DNA from: Bacteroidota bacterium | Lineage (GTDB): Bacteria; Bacteroidota; Bacteroidia; UBA4408 | DNA length: 64,000 nt | NCBI GenBank assembly: GCA_016718805.1 | Contig: JADKCP010000001.1 | Span: 1,414,001-1,478,000, forward strand | Direction: 5' to 3' | Shown here: piece by piece, positions 27,465 through 36,796 of the stretch | Position numbering within the stretch: the first letter of the stretch is position 1 | How the letters are laid out: every line of letters begins with the position of its first letter | Program-made: the position numbers and the translations under genes | Notes under the pieces: model-generated | The model's input: only the letters and a program-made list of their open reading frames with translations | Databases searched by the model: none | Told to the model about the DNA's origin: nothing

Positions 27465-27712
27465 GCCGGCAATTTGGGTGATTTGAATCGCTTCAATTTT
27501 TCGGCGAGTTCTTTTCTGTAAACATAAACTACCAAACCTCCAATTAGGAGATAAGGTATGGCCATTAAATACAAAATACCGGTATTAATTCCTCTTCCGG
27601 TATTGCCGCCTCCTTCTAAATTTGAAGCAACACCTGATTTACACATAGCACATTGAGCATACAGTGCAACATCAACACAAACAAATAAAATAAGTAACCC
27701 AAACTTTTTCAT
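27461..27712 (-). CDS. Small exported CxxC membrane protein linked to DUF420
   Basis: An 83-residue protein from the ATG at 27712, which shares one base with the stop of the upstream DUF420 gene; longer readings from a non-ATG start would run through that gene. It has a signal peptide (MKKFGLLILFVCVDVALYAQ), then 'CAMCKSGVASN' at the mature N terminus, a Gly-rich turn and one membrane helix near the C terminus ('YLMAIPYLLIGGLVVYVY'). The CxMC pair could bind copper or form a disulfide. Similar small proteins next to DUF420 are common in Bacteroidota cytochrome oxidase regions, but no function is established. It overlaps the CvpA start by four bases. Confidence 0.75.
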   Translation of the reverse strand: MKKFGLLILFVCVDVALYAQCAMCKSGVASNLEGGGNTGRGINTGILYLMAIPYLLIGGLVVYVYRKELAEKLKRFKSPKLPA

Positions 27713-28242
27713 TAAAATTGATAATAAGGTGAAATCATTAAGTACACAATAACTCCGGATACAGTAACATACAACCAAATTGGATAAGTCCAACGTACTA
27801 GTTTTTTATGCAATTCAACTTGCATTTGTAATCCTCTATGAAACGAAAACAAGATTAATGGAAGTACTACTGCTGCTAAAATAATGTGGCTTATTAAGAT
27901 TATATAATAAATGTTTTTAATAATGCCTTCGCCACCAAAATGTGTTTCTTTTACATAGTAATGAAATAACACATAGCTAACTAAAAATATCGATGACAAA
28001 GCAAACGTAAGAATGTTGATTTTTTTGTGCAGGGCAATATTTTTTTTGCGAATAAAGTATAATGAAACTAACAGTAAAATACTACAAGTACCGTTAATAA
28101 ATGCATTTAACTTTGGAAGCATAAAAGCAAATTGTGGTATAACTTCGGGAGCAGGTAATACTTTTCGATTAAGTACTACTACCAAAATAAACACCAGTGC
28201 TGAAATACTGTAAATAAATCTGAAAATAAATTTATCGTTCAT
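27712..28242 (-). CDS. DUF420 family membrane protein (CtaM/YozB-like)
   Basis: A 176-residue protein with five membrane helices. The conserved His residues of DUF420 are present in 'KKNIALHKKINI', 'VLFHYYVKE', 'ILISHIILAAVV' and 'VELHKKLVRWTYP'. In Staphylococcus a member (CtaM) is needed to make active aa3-type cytochrome oxidase, so a haem or copper assembly role is likely, but no oxidase gene lies in this window. It is nine bases after the glycosyltransferase gene and is coupled by a TAATG overlap to the small CxxC gene. Confidence 0.88.
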   Translation of the reverse strand: MNDKFIFRFIYSISALVFILVVVLNRKVLPAPEVIPQFAFMLPKLNAFINGTCSILLLVSLYFIRKKNIALHKKINILTFALSSIFLVSYVLFHYYVKETHFGGEGIIKNIYYIILISHIILAAVVLPLILFSFHRGLQMQVELHKKLVRWTYPIWLYVTVSGVIVYLMISPYYQF

Positions 28243-28251
28243 AAAAATTAG

Positions 28252-30234
28252 TTAATTGCCAAGTTGACGAAATCCTTTAAACAAGATGGTTAAATCGTTC
28301 CAAATACTATAATCTTTTGAATACACTAAATTAATTCGTTTCATGTTTTCAATGCTAGCTTCCAGTGAATTTTGAACGTCAAAAGCACTGGTTATACCTT
28401 TTCGGATCAAAGGTAATGCTTTTAATCCCGGTTTTTCATCGGCTTCCGTAACAAATGTTTTATAGCCAACCCAACTGCGATTTCCAACCATAACCCGCAA
28501 ACAATTTCCAATAAAGCCCAATGGTTTTTTTACAATAAATAGCATCAAAGGACTCAATGCAAGTAAAACTATAGCAGTAACAAAATCGAACAAACGTTTG
28601 TTTCGGCGATTCGATAATTTAGTGATGGAATTTATATCGATTACATACAAGTCGCCTGAAGTATCAATACTGTTGCTGCCAATTAAATACAGGCTTTCGG
28701 GAGGAGCAATTTTAAAATCAACTTGGGCATTTACGAGCATTGCCATGTACTCAATTATTTTTTGTGAACTAATATCCTTGGCACAAAAAATAAGTTCATC
28801 TATTTTATAAATTTCTATTATTTCCTTCACCTGATCCATGGCACCTAAAAATTCGGGATTTTTTTTAGTTGCTCCATTTTCCGGATAAATAAGTCCTACA
28901 AAGCCAGGAGTTAAAGAAGTTTGGGACAATAATTTAGAAACACGATTGCATTCTTCAAGCTGACCAACAATGGCAAAACGTTTGCGATTATTACCTGTAA
29001 TTGTAAAATTTTTAAACTTTAAAACATGCAGCATTATTCGCAATCCTAATACTGATAGTATTGCCCAACTTGCTCCAATTAATATTAATGCACGCGAAAA
29101 GCGGTACGATTCGGGAAGTAAGGCATAAATTATCAGAATGATACCCGTACCTACCAATATGCCTTTAGCAATTGTCCACAAGCGAATTGGTTTATCGTAA
29201 CCTGAGCTAAAATACACCGACATGAGCCAAATAAAAATATAGAGTGGCACCGCAATTCCTATAAACTCGCTAGGATACTGACTTCCATCCAAAAATTTTA
29301 CATGTTGTGCCCAATAATTTGTGAGTAAATAAATGCCGCTAAAAACCAGTACTGCATCTAAAGCAGGTAGGAACAATTGTTTTGCTACACGAGCAACAAT
29401 TGCAACAAAAGCTCTGAAATAAATAGCAATGTTTATTAAGAAAGAAAAAGTTGCTGCATTGTTTTTTGAAAAGTGTTTTTCAGCAAAAATTACCATGGCT
29501 CTATAAAAAACAAACACATAATTGATGCTGCTTTTTTTTGTACTTTCTCCTTTGTAATGTATGATGCGGGTGTCGGCGAAATAGTAGTTTTTATATCCTG
29601 CTTTTAGTATGCGGTAACTCAAATCAATATCTTCTCCATACATAAAAAATGCTTCATCGAGCAAACCTATTTTATTCAACACCGATTTTCGAAGTAGCAT
29701 AAATGCTCCACTCAAAATTTCAACTTCGTTTGTTTTGTTGTTATCAAGATAACCCAAATGATACTTGCCAAATAATTTCGACTTAGGAAATAGTGCCGAC
29801 AATCCGAAAATTTTATAAAATGCTACCGAAGGAGTGGGTAATCCTCGCTTACTTTCGGGTAAAAAATTTCCTTTACCGTCTAGCATTTTCACTCCCAATC
29901 CTCCTGCATCTTCATGGCTAGCCATAAAGGAAATAACTTTTTCAAAAGTATTTTCTTCAACAACAGTATCGGGATTTAACAAAAGCACATACTCACCTTT
30001 GGCTTGCTTTATTGCTTGATTGTTGGCGTATGAAAAACCTGTGTTTTTTTTGTTGTGAATAAGCTGTACATTTTTAAACTTCTCTTCGAGCATCCCCACC
30101 GAACCATCCACTGAGTTATTGTCGACCACAATTATTTCACAGGAAATATTTTTAGATGCCTTCAGCACAGAATGCAGGCATTGTTCTAAAAAATACTCAA
30201 CGTTGTAGTTAACAATAATGACGCTTAATTTCAT
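28252..30234 (-). CDS. Family 2 glycosyltransferase fused to a degenerate sugar-phosphate transferase-like half
   Basis: A 660-residue membrane protein. Residues 1-235 are a GT2 domain of the rhamnosyltransferase-like group ('LSVIIVNYNVEYFLEQCL', 'LLLNPDTVVEENTF', 'EDIDLSYRILKAGYK'). Residues about 265-420 hold five to six membrane helices, then a Rossmann-like part ('RKRFAIVGQLEECNRV') as in polyprenyl-phosphate sugar-phosphate transferases (WbaP/WcaJ type). The end resembles the start of a Bac_transf domain ('KRLFDFVTAIVLLALSPLMLF') and its 'VMVGNRSWVGY' end, but the catalytic middle (the QERVG and FRSM motifs) is missing. The second half is thus probably structural. It sits 17 bp after recR. 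Confidence 0.85.
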   Translation of the reverse strand: MKLSVIIVNYNVEYFLEQCLHSVLKASKNISCEIIVVDNNSVDGSVGMLEEKFKNVQLIHNKKNTGFSYANNQAIKQAKGEYVLLLNPDTVVEENTFEKVISFMASHEDAGGLGVKMLDGKGNFLPESKRGLPTPSVAFYKIFGLSALFPKSKLFGKYHLGYLDNNKTNEVEILSGAFMLLRKSVLNKIGLLDEAFFMYGEDIDLSYRILKAGYKNYYFADTRIIHYKGESTKKSSINYVFVFYRAMVIFAEKHFSKNNAATFSFLINIAIYFRAFVAIVARVAKQLFLPALDAVLVFSGIYLLTNYWAQHVKFLDGSQYPSEFIGIAVPLYIFIWLMSVYFSSGYDKPIRLWTIAKGILVGTGIILIIYALLPESYRFSRALILIGASWAILSVLGLRIMLHVLKFKNFTITGNNRKRFAIVGQLEECNRVSKLLSQTSLTPGFVGLIYPENGATKKNPEFLGAMDQVKEIIEIYKIDELIFCAKDISSQKIIEYMAMLVNAQVDFKIAPPESLYLIGSNSIDTSGDLYVIDINSITKLSNRRNKRLFDFVTAIVLLALSPLMLFIVKKPLGFIGNCLRVMVGNRSWVGYKTFVTEADEKPGLKALPLIRKGITSAFDVQNSLEASIENMKRINLVYSKDYSIWNDLTILFKGFRQLGN

Positions 30235-30251
30235 TGCTTATTCTTCGCCTT

Positions 30252-30872
30252 TTATTTAAGCATCAAACTATTTTCATAAGGTGTTCGCTGCAATATCGAA
30301 CGTCCCAAAGTAACTTCATCTGCATATTCAAGTTCATCTCCCACTGCAATACCTCGGGCTATGGTGCTTATGGTAAGACCAAAATCTTTTAATCGTTTGT
30401 ACAGGTAAAAATTAGTGGTATCACCTTCCATGGTAGTACTCAGCGCCATTATAATTTCTTTAACCTCACCGGCACTAACCCGTTGCACCAAACTTTCAAT
30501 GTTTAAATCTTTAGGACCTATTCCTTCCATTGGCGAAATTATGCCGCCTAATAAATGATACAAACCATTGTATTGATTGGTGCTTTCAATAGCAATAACA
30601 TCCCGAATGTCTTCAACAACACACAATAAACTATGATTTCGGCTATGGTTGCTACATATTTCACATTGTGCTGCATCCGAAATGTTGTGACATGTTTGAC
30701 AATATTTTATTTCGTTACGCATGCGTGTCATTGCGTTGCCAAAACTCTCAACTTCATCGGGTGCCTTTTTAAGTAAATGCAAAACCATACGCAATGCCGT
30801 TTTTTTTCCAATTCCCGGCAAGGTGGCGAATTGATTTACTGCATCATCAATTAATTTTGAGGAAAAATTCAT
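30252..30872 (-). CDS. recR: Recombination mediator protein RecR
   Basis: A 206-residue protein with all parts of RecR: an N-terminal helix-hairpin-helix ('LPGIGKKTALRMVLHLL'), a four-Cys zinc finger ('CQTCHNISDAAQCEIC'), and a Toprim domain ('LLCVVEDIRDVIAIE', 'GEVKEIIMALSTTMEGDTT'). It acts with RecF or RecO to load RecA at gaps in DNA. Length matches the family (about 200). It is the first gene of a tight run with the glycosyltransferase fusion, DUF420, CxxC and CvpA genes. Confidence 0.97.
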   Translation of the reverse strand: MNFSSKLIDDAVNQFATLPGIGKKTALRMVLHLLKKAPDEVESFGNAMTRMRNEIKYCQTCHNISDAAQCEICSNHSRNHSLLCVVEDIRDVIAIESTNQYNGLYHLLGGIISPMEGIGPKDLNIESLVQRVSAGEVKEIIMALSTTMEGDTTNFYLYKRLKDFGLTISTIARGIAVGDELEYADEVTLGRSILQRTPYENSLMLK

Positions 30873-30938
30873 GTTGTAAATGTAGGGCTATATACTATAA
30901 GTAACAAGTTGGAGAACCTACTTTCTTAAGTTCATTTT

Positions 30939-33074
30939 TTATTCAACAGCTTTTTTAATCACAAGTTTAGAGCTGCAATTTCGTCCTTCATCTGATACCT
31001 GTGTGATAAAATAAATTCCTTCTGATAAAAAGGAAACATTGGCAATAAGTTCTTTAGTGTTGCATGTTTTAGTATATACAGTTCGCCCACTTATATCCTT
31101 AATACAAATTGTGGATATTTTAAAATTGCTTTTAATTGTAATTTGATTTACAGCCGGATTCGGAAATACTTCACATTTGAATTCTTCAACAAAAGGGGAG
31201 GGATTGGAAGTTGAAGTTATAGTTGAAACACTATCTCCGTAATGTATAATGTTTGCATAATCACCGACAACATATACCGAGTTAGTGTCTGTCATATACA
31301 CACCGTTAATATCAAACCAAAATGGTAAATGGGTATTTTGCCAGGTAATTCCACCATCGTCGGTTCTAAATAATTTGGTATCGCAATTTAATCCGTTTGA
31401 ACCACCGTAATAACCATACTTTGAATTAAAAAAATGAAATCCATATCCCGGAGAAGGTCCAACATAATTAATGTTCTGCCAAGTCACACCGCCATCCACT
31501 GTTTGAAATATTCGTCCACCATTTTCGGAAACCCAGCCAGTATCTGCTGTAAAAAACTGAATGTGTTGGGGATTGGTTACTACATTCGGAATGTTTAGTA
31601 AAGTCCAAGTTGTTCCTCCATCAGTGGTTTTGAATAATTTGTGATTTGCTCCTCCAACATAACCAACGTTAGCATCAACAAAAAAGATATCATTTAAGAA
31701 ATAGGAAAAATTTGGAAGTGTTTGTGCAGTCCACGTTGTACCGCCATTAACGGTTTTATACACAGTGCTGTTATCTCCGGCTACCCATCCCTCCAATGAA
31801 TTTATAAAATGTACACAACGCAATGTGGCTGTAGCCGGAATGTTGACACTTGAAAATGTTTGTCCACCATCAGTAGTTTTTTTTATCGTTCCAATTTCTC
31901 CTACAATGTAACCTAAATTGTTATTTACAAAAAAAGCATCCATTGCACTCACCGTTAAGTTTCCATATTTTTTTGTCCAGCTTACACCATCGGTGGTGCG
32001 CATTACACAAAATCCGACACCCACAGCCCAACCATGAGTAGCATCTGAAAAGTGAGTGCTATTTAAGTCAGCAATATTGTTACTAGCAGCTACTAAAGTC
32101 CAACTAACTCCGTTATTGATAGTTTTTTGAATGTTACCAGCTTTACCCACCATTATTCCAATTCCAGCGGAGTTGATTGCTGCAGCTGTATTCAAAATAT
32201 TAGTTGGCGAATACACAAAATTCCAATTTACTCCTCCGTTGGTACTTCGGTATAAGCGGTATTCAGAAATTCCAAAACCATGTAATGAATCGGTAAAAAA
32301 TAAGGAGGTAATTGCTAAGGCACTTCCGTAATTATATTGCTGTGTCCAGGTTTGCCCACCGTTTGTGGTTCTGTATATAAATTCACCCCATCCACCAATA
32401 AATCCGGTAGAGTTGGTTGAAAAATACATTGAATTAATAGTATTTGTTGTGCCAGTTGGTACCAATAACCAGTTTGTACCACCATCAATTGTTTTATACA
32501 TTTTACCATTGTCACCGGCTACAAAGCAAGTATCCTTATTAAGTACGCTAATAGTTTTAAAATCGTCGCTGATGGTTATTGATTGATTAATCCAGCTGCT
32601 GCCACCATCGTTTGTTCTGTAAATTGACCCATTCGTACCGGCAAACCATCCGGTATCTTTATTTAAAAACTTTATATCATTAAAACTCTCATTCGTAGGA
32701 ATAAATAAGGTATCCCAACTTTGGCCTCCAGTGGTGGTTTTAAATACTTTGGGATAATTACAATAATTTAATCCAACTACAAAACCTGTATCGCTGTTTA
32801 CAAAATACATTGAATTTAATAAGGATTCAGTTGGGATATAATAATATTTCCAAGATGTACCTCCATCCTCCGAACGAATAAAAGTCCCATCTACACCAAT
32901 AGCAACAACAGTATTAGCGCCAATTAATTGCACATCCGAATAGTGATGTCCGGTTGGGATGGGATGTTGCCATTCAAAATTAATTTGTGAAAAACTGAAC
33001 AGACTACTGCTCAATAATAAACTAAGTATACAAAGGTATTTTATTGATAAGTGATGAGATGCAAATGGATTCAT
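30939..33074 (-). CDS. Secreted Ycf48-like repeat protein with T9SS type A sorting domain
   Basis: A 711-residue exported protein. After a signal peptide (about residues 1-30, 'LSLLLSSSLFSFSQ') it carries about 13 repeats with the Ycf48/BNR pattern 'xTxDGGxxW', such as 'IYRTNDGGSSWINQS', 'LFKTTDGGTTWTLLN' and 'IFQTVDGGVTWQNIN', each preceded by a 'GWVAGD'-type strand. These repeats build seven-bladed propellers, so there is room for two. The last 75 residues ('CEVFPNPAVNQITIKSNF' to 'KLVIKKAVE') are a type A signal for the type IX secretion system. In plastids Ycf48 helps assemble photosystem II, but the Bacteroidota proteins are unrelated in role; function unknown. Confidence 0.9.
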   Translation of the reverse strand: MNPFASHHLSIKYLCILSLLLSSSLFSFSQINFEWQHPIPTGHHYSDVQLIGANTVVAIGVDGTFIRSEDGGTSWKYYYIPTESLLNSMYFVNSDTGFVVGLNYCNYPKVFKTTTGGQSWDTLFIPTNESFNDIKFLNKDTGWFAGTNGSIYRTNDGGSSWINQSITISDDFKTISVLNKDTCFVAGDNGKMYKTIDGGTNWLLVPTGTTNTINSMYFSTNSTGFIGGWGEFIYRTTNGGQTWTQQYNYGSALAITSLFFTDSLHGFGISEYRLYRSTNGGVNWNFVYSPTNILNTAAAINSAGIGIMVGKAGNIQKTINNGVSWTLVAASNNIADLNSTHFSDATHGWAVGVGFCVMRTTDGVSWTKKYGNLTVSAMDAFFVNNNLGYIVGEIGTIKKTTDGGQTFSSVNIPATATLRCVHFINSLEGWVAGDNSTVYKTVNGGTTWTAQTLPNFSYFLNDIFFVDANVGYVGGANHKLFKTTDGGTTWTLLNIPNVVTNPQHIQFFTADTGWVSENGGRIFQTVDGGVTWQNINYVGPSPGYGFHFFNSKYGYYGGSNGLNCDTKLFRTDDGGITWQNTHLPFWFDINGVYMTDTNSVYVVGDYANIIHYGDSVSTITSTSNPSPFVEEFKCEVFPNPAVNQITIKSNFKISTICIKDISGRTVYTKTCNTKELIANVSFLSEGIYFITQVSDEGRNCSSKLVIKKAVE

Positions 33075-33311
33075 ACAGTTTTAAGTTTCTGCAAAAGTAA
33101 TAAAAACAGTGTGCAAAGGCTGGCTGTTGGATGATTAATGGGCATTTCACGATAGATTTAACAAAACTTATTTTCAACACTAGTTAGTCAATTCCATTTT
33201 TTTCTTTTTCTATTTAATTATTAAAAGTGCAGTATGAATAAGTATACGAAATAGTCGAAATTCAACCTGAATTATTTTCTACACTTGTAGTAATTCCTAA
33301 TTTAATTCGAG

Positions 33312-34778
33312 ATGACACCTTTTAGCATTTTAATTTGTGTAGGTATTTATTCGCTCCTGCTATTTTTTATTACCTGGCTCACTAGCCGCAATGCCGGAAA
33401 TGCGGGTTATTTTTTAGGGAATAAAACCTCTCCTTGGTATGTAGTTGCTTACGGAATGATTGGGGCTTCTTTAAGCGGGGTTACTTTTATGTCGGTACCG
33501 GGATGGGTGGGTAGTACACAGTTCTCATACCTCACTGTTGTATTGGGATATTTGGTAGGATATGCAGTAATTGCATTAGTGTTGCTCCCATTATATTATC
33601 GCTTGCAATTAACTTCCATATATGCCTATTTAGAACAACGTTTTGGAAAGAATTCGTATCGCACAGGTGCTTTTTTCTTTTTGCTTTCACGAACAATTGG
33701 CGCTTCATTTCGTATGTTTTTGGTAGTGATTGTGTTGCAGGCATTTGTTTTTGATGCGCTTGGTGTTCCTTTTATTTTTACGGTTGCCGGCTTTATTGCT
33801 TTGATTTTGTTGTACACTTATGAAGGTGGAATAAAAACCATCATATGGACCGATACACTGCAAACTACCTTTATGCTTTTAGGAGTTATTATCTCTGTAA
33901 TACTTATATCAAAGCAATTGAATTATTCGTTTAGCGATATGGTTTCAGCTATTCAATCCAGTGAATATTCTCAAGTGCTTTTTTTTGATTTCAACGACAA
34001 GCGATTTTTTCTTAAACAGTTTATTAGCGGCGCTTTTATCGCTATAGTGATGACCGGACTAGATCAAGAAATGATGCAAAAAAACTTGAGTTGCAAAAAC
34101 ATTCATGAGGCACAAAAAAACATGTTCACTTTTAGTGCGGTGTTGGTGGTGGTTAATTTTTTGTTTCTTTCACTTGGAGCTTTGCTCTATATTTTTGCGA
34201 AAAATAAAGGCATCGAAATACCTACAAAAACAGACGAATTATTCCCACTCATTGCCTTAAAATACTTAGGTCCTTTTGCAGGGTTGGTGTTTATTATTGG
34301 ACTAATTTCGGCTGCTTATCCAAGTGCAGATGGGGCTTTAACCTCACTTACTACTTCTTTTTGCATCGACTTTTTAGACATGAACAAACGAACAGACTTG
34401 AATGAAGAACAAAAGAAAAAGTTACGCTACAAGGTGCATTTTTCGTTTGCAGTAGTATTGTTACTAGTTATAGTTTTATTTAAAGCAATCAACGATCAGG
34501 CAGTGGTTGGAAAACTGTTTACTGCAGCAGGATATACCTATGGCCCATTGCTGGGATTGTATGCATTTGGGCTTTTTTTAAAGCGCGCAGTGAATGATAA
34601 ACTTGTACCAATTGTATGTATACTTTCGCCTATAATTTGTTATATACTTAGCGAAAATTCGGTGCAGTGGTTTGGTGGTTATAAATTCGGATTTGAATTA
34701 TTAATCTTAAACGGAAGTTTAACCTTTCTTGGATTGTTGGCAATTTCGAACGGAAGTGAAAGCAAACAAATTGCTTAA
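33312..34778 (+). CDS. Sodium:solute symporter (SSS family)
   Basis: A 488-residue inner-membrane transporter with about 13 hydrophobic segments. Family markers are 'SLSGVTFMSVPGWVGSTQF' in TM2, 'RTIGASFRMFLVVIVLQAF', 'YTYEGGIKTIIWTDTLQTTF' and 'GLISAAYPSADGALTSLTTS' near TM8, where the Ser/Thr pair helps bind Na+. SSS proteins take up sugars, amino acids, vitamins or sialic acid with Na+; the substrate is not predictable. Its stop codon overlaps that of the convergent gliding-type protein gene within a TTAA palindrome. Confidence 0.93.
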   Translation: MTPFSILICVGIYSLLLFFITWLTSRNAGNAGYFLGNKTSPWYVVAYGMIGASLSGVTFMSVPGWVGSTQFSYLTVVLGYLVGYAVIALVLLPLYYRLQLTSIYAYLEQRFGKNSYRTGAFFFLLSRTIGASFRMFLVVIVLQAFVFDALGVPFIFTVAGFIALILLYTYEGGIKTIIWTDTLQTTFMLLGVIISVILISKQLNYSFSDMVSAIQSSEYSQVLFFDFNDKRFFLKQFISGAFIAIVMTGLDQEMMQKNLSCKNIHEAQKNMFTFSAVLVVVNFLFLSLGALLYIFAKNKGIEIPTKTDELFPLIALKYLGPFAGLVFIIGLISAAYPSADGALTSLTTSFCIDFLDMNKRTDLNEEQKKKLRYKVHFSFAVVLLLVIVLFKAINDQAVVGKLFTAAGYTYGPLLGLYAFGLFLKRAVNDKLVPIVCILSPIICYILSENSVQWFGGYKFGFELLILNGSLTFLGLLAISNGSESKQIA

Positions 34779-36667
34779 CGAGCAAGAGTTATTACCCCTT
34801 TTTTGTTGTGCTCTTTGAATTTATAATCCGTAAAGTCTATATCAAAAACATAGCTGTCAGATTTAACTGATTTCCCATTAGCAGTGCCATCCCAACCTTT
34901 ATTTATATCGTCGGTTTTATAAATTAATTGTCCGTTGCGTGCATAAATTCTCAATTCAAACTTATCACTTTCCAACCCTGTACCCTTTATAATAAATACA
35001 TCATTTTTGCCATCGCCGTTTGGTGTAAAGGAACTTGGCAAATAAAGTGTATAAAAGCCGTCAACGTAAACTTCAACTATGGCTGAATCTTCGCATCCGT
35101 ATTGATTTTCAATTACTAGCTTAACTGGATAGGTTTCTTCATCTTCAAAAGTATGCATCGGGTTTTGATGATAAGATGTATCACCATCTCCAAAATTCCA
35201 AAACCAATGCACTGCATTTTTTGATAAATCACTGAAGTAACAATCCGGAGAAAAAAGAGAAACACTTTTAGGATTGTAATCAAACGCAGGATGAACAATA
35301 GGTGCAGTAATAACAGTTAACTTCAAAGTAGTATCACAATTGAGTGAATCAATTATTGTTACTGAATAATTTCCGGCGCGCAAATGTTTGGCAGTATCGG
35401 TACTTTGTTGAAATATATCATCCCAACGATAAGTATAGGGCGAAGTTCCGCCACTTATGCTCGCAATTGCAATAGCAGTTCCTTTGCCGCAGGTATCCCA
35501 GCTATTCGTAACCGAAGGTAACATTACTGGTTTTTGGTCAATTAAAATACTGTCGCGAACCACACAGCCTTTTGCGTCGGTGCTTATACATGTATAAAGT
35601 CCGGCTTTTAACTTAGTTGCGGTTTGAGCTGTTTGCACCGGTGTGCTCAACCAAGAATAAACATAGGGTGAGGTTCCATTGCTTGGTTGCATAACCGCTG
35701 ATCCGGTTGAATCCCCATAACAATTAACATTCTTTTTTGTCATACTGCTTAGTAAACTCTTTACAGAAAAGGGTACTGTGTCAGTTAAATGAGAAGTTGT
35801 TGAACCTGCAGTATTACTGCATAAATCAGTAATTGATGTAGAGTCGGCTCGTGTTAAATATACCTTGTGTAAACCACCATCTGTTAAAGCCGGAAACAAG
35901 GTTAATTCAAATAAATTAGAATATGAGCCTGTGCTTTTGCATTGAACAGCTTTTACTTTGTGTTGAATCGAATTGGAACACCAAATAGCTAAATCAGCAG
36001 TGTCGGCTGAATTACAATGAATGTTCTCACTAAATTTTAAGGTAATTTTATTTACACCACAAGTCAATGGTGAGCCCGGAGGAAGTGAAACAACTTCTTT
36101 AGGATAAGGAGGTGTTGCATCAAAAATGGTTGCAGTGGTTGCACCTAAATCAAACGTATATCCAGATTGTGTACTTGAATAATTGCTCACATTTAGCACA
36201 TAAGTTTGCCCGGCTGTAACAGTAAAAGGCGGGTTATTTTGAGGACCTGCTTGTCCGTTAGGGCCGGTTGCACCCGGAGTTCCCGAAAAATTACAACTCA
36301 CCTCTAAGGCCGGAATGGTAAATTTTTGAGCACAAGTATTATTGGTTAAATTATACACTGCCCAATCGTAATCATCGCCTAAATTGTTAGGTGTAATTGT
36401 AAAATTCAATATTCCGGATGTTTGAACAGTGAATACATACCAAACATCATTTTTTTCGCCCGATTTTAAGCAAGAGTTAACTGCATTTATTTCGTTGGGA
36501 ATATTACCGGTTCCTGTATACGAATTATTTTGAACGTAAACTCCCTGACAAATTGGAATAGCGCCTAAACAATCTTGATTATTTGGCACCAGTTGAGCCT
36601 CCACTCTAACAACAACTAGCAAAAAAAGAAATAGGCAAAGTTGGTAACGTAAATAGATGGCGTGCAT
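34775..36667 (-). CDS. Secreted SprB-repeat / PKD protein with gliding motility-associated C-terminal domain
   Basis: A 630-residue exported protein. Residues 1-25 are a signal peptide ('LFLFLLVVVRVEAQ'). An N-terminal beta-sandwich with paired Cys residues ('QDCLGAIPICQGVYVQNNSY') is common at the front of Bacteroidota surface proteins. Two SprB-like repeats follow ('NCYGDSTGSAVMQPSNGTSP' and 'AIASISGGTSPYTYRWDD'), then a PKD domain ('WFWNFGDGDTSYHQNP'). The end is the CHU_C/TIGR04131 domain ('PSSFTPNGDGKNDVFIIKG', 'NKGWDGTANGK'), a type B signal for the type IX secretion system. It is likely a surface adhesin. Confidence 0.92.
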   Translation of the reverse strand: MHAIYLRYQLCLFLFLLVVVRVEAQLVPNNQDCLGAIPICQGVYVQNNSYTGTGNIPNEINAVNSCLKSGEKNDVWYVFTVQTSGILNFTITPNNLGDDYDWAVYNLTNNTCAQKFTIPALEVSCNFSGTPGATGPNGQAGPQNNPPFTVTAGQTYVLNVSNYSSTQSGYTFDLGATTATIFDATPPYPKEVVSLPPGSPLTCGVNKITLKFSENIHCNSADTADLAIWCSNSIQHKVKAVQCKSTGSYSNLFELTLFPALTDGGLHKVYLTRADSTSITDLCSNTAGSTTSHLTDTVPFSVKSLLSSMTKKNVNCYGDSTGSAVMQPSNGTSPYVYSWLSTPVQTAQTATKLKAGLYTCISTDAKGCVVRDSILIDQKPVMLPSVTNSWDTCGKGTAIAIASISGGTSPYTYRWDDIFQQSTDTAKHLRAGNYSVTIIDSLNCDTTLKLTVITAPIVHPAFDYNPKSVSLFSPDCYFSDLSKNAVHWFWNFGDGDTSYHQNPMHTFEDEETYPVKLVIENQYGCEDSAIVEVYVDGFYTLYLPSSFTPNGDGKNDVFIIKGTGLESDKFELRIYARNGQLIYKTDDINKGWDGTANGKSVKSDSYVFDIDFTDYKFKEHNKKGVITLAR

Positions 36668-36796
36668 AGGAACTGGGTTAGTAGTATGTGTTGGTAAATG
36701 TATAAAATAATTTTTTGAATAACCCTCCCATTTGTCCTTGCTTATTTCTAATTTCGCCGAATATTTTTAACCATTTAACTTAAAAAAAGCTATACA

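Noticed and set aside
27713..27793. Longer version of the small CxxC protein starting inside the DUF420 gene
   Set aside because: The extra residues are an out-of-frame reading of DUF420; the ATG at 27712 starts with a signal peptide and forms a TAATG junction.
36731..36756. Promoter for mdh (TTTG and TAATTTCG)
   Set aside because: The spacer is only 14 bases, well under the usual 19-21, and the -7 element has a mismatch at a key position.
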